Positions 60,400-64,000 of a stretch of 64,000 nt of DNA are shown piece after piece. The translations under genes were made by a program, and so were the position numbers. Where the stretch lies: positions 186,001 through 250,000 of the forward strand of contig NZ_JAXCLW010000004.1 of the NCBI RefSeq assembly GCF_034044715.1. Reading direction: 5' to 3'. Position 1 is the first letter of the stretch, and every line of letters begins with the position of its first letter. Below the pieces are notes generated by a model. That model was not told the DNA's origin. It did no database searches and saw only the letters and a program-made list of their open reading frames with translations. The stretch is from Dongia_B soli (GTDB taxonomy: Bacteria; Pseudomonadota; Alphaproteobacteria; Dongiales; Dongiaceae).

Positions 60400-62523
60400 A
60401 TGCCTGTTCGCAGCCTGTTGCTTCGGTGCCGTTATAATCTCATTCCCGAACATTTGATCGGCGAAATTCTGACCAAAGGTTGGACGGATAACGCGATCCC
60501 CTTTCTAGCACTGGTCGTTACCGTCATCGGGTTTGGCACGGCTATCCCGGGTTTTTTCCAACTGCAATCCCTGAGCGATTCCACGCGCCAACTAGGCGAA
60601 TTCTCCATTGTCGTCACCGGCCTGACCATTGTCATGCTGGGGGGCGGCATCGATCTCTCAGTGGGCTCGAACTTCGCTCTCTCCGCATTTGCTGCAGTCT
60701 CTGCTTTCTTTATTTTCGAACAACCCACTTGGGTCGCCTTGCTCGCAGCCCTGGCTGTCGGCGGCGCTTTTGGGGCGTTCAATGGCTTTCTTGTCGGCTA
60801 TGTGCGATTGCGCGCCTTCCTGACAACTCTCGTCACCTTCATCATCGGCCGCGCGATCTACGATATTCTGATTGTGAATTACGCGGCAAAAATCCAGCTC
60901 TCGATGATGTCATCGGATATCTGGGACTTCATCGGTGATGGCACCATTTTCGGCCTTGCCGTCAGCATCGTCGCAGCTGGCATATTAGCGGTTATCGCCC
61001 ATATCATGCTCAGCCGCTCCCGCCCCGGCTGGCATATCCTCGCGGTCGGCGGCTCCAGGCGATCGGCGCATAATGCCGGGATACGCGTGCGCCGCACCGT
61101 TTTCGCGACTTATGTCGTTTCCGGACTCTGCTGCGGCATCGCCGGTTTCCTATTGGCCTGCCGCCTGAGCGGAACCGGTCCCGGCACCGGGCTTAATTTG
61201 GAAATCATGGCGCTGACCGCCGCCGTCGTCGGCGGGAACTCGCTCGGCGGTGGGCGCGGGTCGGTCATGAAGGGCATCATGGGGGCCGTCATCGTGCTGG
61301 TGACGACGAACGGGCTGATCCGCCTCGGCTACGGAACCGGAACCAATCAGATGGTTTTGGGACTGATGCTGGCGGCCGCGGTCATTCTGGATATACGCTG
61401 GCTGAAAAACCGCCACAAGGTCCTCAACGAGCTTTATGTCGCGCCCATCTACCACCAAATGGGAAAGACACAATCGGCTGAGCCGCAAGCGCGCTCGCCT
61501 TACGCCCTGAATGATCGTCTGTCCCAAGCGGAGCCGATCGGCCTTGGTGAGTTGGAAGGACCGGAAGACGTTATCCTGGATGATAACGATCATTTTTATT
61601 GCGGCACCCGCCACGGCGAAATCATCAAATTTTTTGCGCCGGATTACCGCCGGTCGGAGGTCTTCGCCCATACAGGCGGCTTTCCTCTAGGCCTGGCCTT
61701 CGACCGCGCCGGCAATCTCATTTCCTGCATCGGTGCGATGGGCCTCTATTCCATTGCACCCGACGGTACCGTGACCAAATTGACGGCCGAGACCAGTCGC
61801 TCTCTCACATCCGTGGTGGATGATGCCAGGTTGCGTGACCCGAATGACTGCGATGTGGCACCGGACGGTCGCATCTTTTTCACCGACTCCACCAAGCGAT
61901 ATGATGCGCATGATTGGGCGCTCGATTCCATTGAGGGCCGCCCAACCGGGCGCCTGCTTTGCTATCACCCGTCCACCGGCAAAACCGAAACATTGCTCGA
62001 TCGCTACCGTTATGCCAATGGCGTCTGCATCGCTCATGATGGTCAGTCGCTGTTCTTCGCGGAATCCTGGGCCTGCCGCATTCATCGCTACTGGTTCGAT
62101 GGACCTAATGCCGGCAAAGTGCAATGCATCATCAAAGACATGCCCGGCTATCCGGATAACATCAACCGGGCATCGGACGGCACTTACTGGATGGCCTGGC
62201 TTGGCATGCGAACGCCCAGCTTCGATCTGTCGCTGCGGCATCCCGGCATGCGCAAGCGAATGACGCGACGTCTTCCGCAGGACGACTGGCTTTTCCCCAA
62301 TATCAATACCGGCGGGGTCGTCAAGTTCGACGAGACCGGCCGGATCATCGAAACATTGGGCGATCTTGCCGGCGCCGCGCATCCGATGGTGACCTCCATG
62401 CGCGAACATAAGGGCGAGCTGTTCATTGGCGGTATATTAAATGACCGCATCGGCCGTTATATCATTCCCGGCGCCGACCGAAGCTGGACCGGATTGAAGT
62501 CGTATTGGGGAGAAGCCAAATGA
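60400..62523 (+). CDS. ABC permease fused to an SMP-30/strictosidine-synthase-like beta-propeller
   Basis: 707 aa in one continuous frame. Residues about 20-345 are a ribose-type permease (LGGGIDLSVGSNFALSAFA, VVGGNSLGGGRGSVMKGIMGA). Residues about 370-705 are an SMP-30/SGL or strictosidine-synthase-like propeller: LEGPEDVILDDNDHFYCGTR, DPNDCDVAPDGRIFFTDSTK, PGYPDNINRASDGTYWMAWL. The propeller follows the last membrane helix; its side of the membrane (cytosol likely) depends on helix number. A substrate hydrolase or lactonase acting as sugar enters is the obvious reading. Coupled to the next gene by ATGA overlap. Confidence 0.85.
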   Translation: MPVRSLLLRCRYNLIPEHLIGEILTKGWTDNAIPFLALVVTVIGFGTAIPGFFQLQSLSDSTRQLGEFSIVVTGLTIVMLGGGIDLSVGSNFALSAFAAVSAFFIFEQPTWVALLAALAVGGAFGAFNGFLVGYVRLRAFLTTLVTFIIGRAIYDILIVNYAAKIQLSMMSSDIWDFIGDGTIFGLAVSIVAAGILAVIAHIMLSRSRPGWHILAVGGSRRSAHNAGIRVRRTVFATYVVSGLCCGIAGFLLACRLSGTGPGTGLNLEIMALTAAVVGGNSLGGGRGSVMKGIMGAVIVLVTTNGLIRLGYGTGTNQMVLGLMLAAAVILDIRWLKNRHKVLNELYVAPIYHQMGKTQSAEPQARSPYALNDRLSQAEPIGLGELEGPEDVILDDNDHFYCGTRHGEIIKFFAPDYRRSEVFAHTGGFPLGLAFDRAGNLISCIGAMGLYSIAPDGTVTKLTAETSRSLTSVVDDARLRDPNDCDVAPDGRIFFTDSTKRYDAHDWALDSIEGRPTGRLLCYHPSTGKTETLLDRYRYANGVCIAHDGQSLFFAESWACRIHRYWFDGPNAGKVQCIIKDMPGYPDNINRASDGTYWMAWLGMRTPSFDLSLRHPGMRKRMTRRLPQDDWLFPNINTGGVVKFDETGRIIETLGDLAGAAHPMVTSMREHKGELFIGGILNDRIGRYIIPGADRSWTGLKSYWGEAK

Positions 62524-63584
62524 TCTTCGACCCCATACTTAATCTGTTCCGGGGCCGCGCCATCGCGATTCCGCCCTATGATGGCGCCTTCCGGCCAAAT
62601 AACGCACTGGAAACCGCGACGGTGCTAAGTGAAATTGCAGGACCGGATAACCTTTGCCGAGCGGGAGAACGCATTCTTCTGAGCAGTCGAAATGAACTGC
62701 TCCAACTCGATCCGACGGGGGCGACGTGCACGTCACTGGAAGCCTATCCGGAACTGATTACCAGCCTGGCCATTTCCAAAACCGGCAAGCTTGCCCTCTC
62801 CCTTGCCGACCACCGGCTCCTGATCGATGGCGACGATATCCAATTGCCGAAGGAAATCCGCAGCATCACCGCCCTCGCTTTTGATGTGGATGACCGGCTT
62901 TATATCTGCAATGGCAGCGATGTCCATTCGACCACGGATTGGGTGGTCGATCTCATGGAGAAGAGATGTAACGGCTCAGTCTGGCTATTACCTTCCGGCA
63001 GTCGCCAACCGACCTGCCTGGCTCGAAATTTAGCCTGGCCGGGCGGCATCCTGGTTCAGCAGGATCGATTGGTGATCAGCGAGAGCTGGCGACACCGGCT
63101 CGTCACCTTGTCGAAAACCGGGGCAAGTCCGGTACCGATACTTGATAAGCTTCCGGGCTATCCGGGCCGCTTGACGGCTTCAAGGTCCGGTGCGGCTTGG
63201 CTTGCCATCTTCGCGCCGCGAAACCGGCTGGTGGAATTCATCCTGCAGGAAGATGCCTATCGCCATGACATGATGCGGGAGATTCCGCGCCAGCAATGGA
63301 TCGCCCCCTCGCTTATGCCCACCAATAGCTTTCTCGACCCCTTGCAATGCGGCGCCATCAAGACCATGGGCGTGCGAAAACCCTGGGCACCCAGCCGGTC
63401 CTACGGGCTTGCGGTTTATCTCGATGCAGACCTGCAGCCAGTCAGCAGCTATCACAGCCGGGCGGATGGCAGACATCACGGCGTGACCTCGGTTTCGGAA
63501 ATCGACGAACGCATCTGGGTTGCCGCCTGCGGCGGCAATCGCTTGCTCGACCTTGGAGCGGTGCAGGAATTGGGAGCTGCATGA
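62520..63584 (+). CDS. Second SMP-30/strictosidine-synthase-like propeller protein
   Basis: 354 aa from MIFDPILNLFRGRAIAIPP at 62520, overlapping the fusion stop. Six-blade-like repeats: ITALAFDVDDRLYICNGSD, LAWPGGILVQQDRLVISES, LPGYPGRLTASRSGAAWLA. These correspond to the same positions of the fused propeller (PDNINRASDGTYWMA), so the two are paralogues, although this one has lost the DN seen there. No signal peptide. Substrate unknown. Confidence 0.75.
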   Translation: MIFDPILNLFRGRAIAIPPYDGAFRPNNALETATVLSEIAGPDNLCRAGERILLSSRNELLQLDPTGATCTSLEAYPELITSLAISKTGKLALSLADHRLLIDGDDIQLPKEIRSITALAFDVDDRLYICNGSDVHSTTDWVVDLMEKRCNGSVWLLPSGSRQPTCLARNLAWPGGILVQQDRLVISESWRHRLVTLSKTGASPVPILDKLPGYPGRLTASRSGAAWLAIFAPRNRLVEFILQEDAYRHDMMREIPRQQWIAPSLMPTNSFLDPLQCGAIKTMGVRKPWAPSRSYGLAVYLDADLQPVSSYHSRADGRHHGVTSVSEIDERIWVAACGGNRLLDLGAVQELGAA

Positions 63585-64000
63585 TGGACCCCATCATTCG
63601 CATGCAAAAGATTACAAAGACCTATCGCGGTGTCCCCGCCATCCGCGACATCGATTTCGATCTTCAGCCGGCAGAGATCCATGCGCTACTCGGTGAAAAT
63701 GGCGCCGGCAAATCGACCTTGACAAAAATCATGGCTGGGGCGGTCCAGGCAACCAGCGGCGTCATGATCTATCTCGGCAGGCAAGTTTCTTTTTCCTCGC
63801 CGAATGAGGCGCTCCGCGCCGGCATCGCAATGGTGTATCAGGAAACGAGCCTCATCCCCTCCATGACCGTGGCGCAGAACCTCTATCTTGGCGAAGAGAA
63901 ATTTCTGAATCGCCTGCGCGGGATCTATATCAGCGCCCAGCAATTTCTCCAGTCATTGAATTTCTCCGTCGAACCGACCGCCCTGGTGGAGACGCTTGGC
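63581..64000 (+). CDS. Sugar-type ABC ATPase, N-terminal part
   Basis: Partial gene; 140 codons are visible before the right edge. The first domain has MQKITKTYRGVPAIRDIDFD, Walker A LGENGAGKSTLTKI (38-45) and MVYQETSLIPSMTVAQNLYLGE around the Q loop. Two-domain RbsA/XylG-type ATPase expected. Overlaps the preceding stop by 4 bp (ATGA), so it is the energising subunit of this operon. Confidence 0.93.
   Translation, partial: MMDPIIRMQKITKTYRGVPAIRDIDFDLQPAEIHALLGENGAGKSTLTKIMAGAVQATSGVMIYLGRQVSFSSPNEALRAGIAMVYQETSLIPSMTVAQNLYLGEEKFLNRLRGIYISAQQFLQSLNFSVEPTALVETLG

Overview
The window is about 64 kb of GC-rich chromosome from an alphaproteobacterium, most likely Rhodospirillales-like, though I cannot place it more precisely. 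The clearest lineage marker is a circularly permuted two-piece tmRNA gene (acceptor piece first, about 6382-6464; coding piece from 6501; tag ANDNVASDLRMAA) followed by the alphaproteobacterial-type ClpXP adaptor SspB. The gene orders hflK-hflC-degP and rplU-rpmA-obgE-proB-proA-nadD-rsfS, an endonuclease-type MutL, and DUF4169 and ribbon-helix-helix small proteins fit the same assignment.

1-37.3 kb is mostly core genome. It holds the start of a Do-family protease, hflC/hflK, mrp, a questin-oxidase-like protein, thyX, ssrA, sspB, fumC, a giant AsmA protein, a gamma-glutamyl-polyamine pair (oxidase and hydrolase) around tadA, a pseudouridine synthase overlapping rsmD, mutL, a nucleotide-sugar dehydrogenase, a five-PAS sensor kinase, prfC, transporters, and the proline/NAD/ribosome cluster ending in rplU and tRNA-Ser(CGA).

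37.28-47.16 kb is an integrated element in the 3' end of tRNA-Ser(CGA), bounded by a 17-bp direct repeat. A tyrosine integrase sits next to attL. The interior has a helicase-like P-loop protein and an HNH-like protein on the minus strand, an array of five about 41-bp-spaced dyad repeats, and a serine recombinase. These are followed by unknown membrane and secreted proteins and, at the far end, a visibly more AT-rich two-gene operon. That operon encodes two putative HEPN-type proteins, a TIGR02391/Ymh-like protein and a larger partner, both with an R-x4-H motif. No virion or conjugation genes are present, so the element resembles a small integrative island, possibly a satellite or plasmid-derived element. 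The HEPN pair is the best candidate for an undescribed system, probably defence or toxin-like.

47.2-64 kb is metabolic and transport accessory genome. It contains a signal-less HtrA-like protease, a glycine-betaine/proline-type ABC operon (proXWV order), an aldehyde dehydrogenase, a SHOCT-domain membrane protein, a PRISE-type short-chain dehydrogenase and an MFS exporter. A ribose-type ABC operon at the right edge has one permease fused to an SMP-30-like beta-propeller, followed by a second free-standing propeller and an ATPase cut by the window edge. Both ABC operons carry a strong hairpin directly after the substrate-binding-protein gene.
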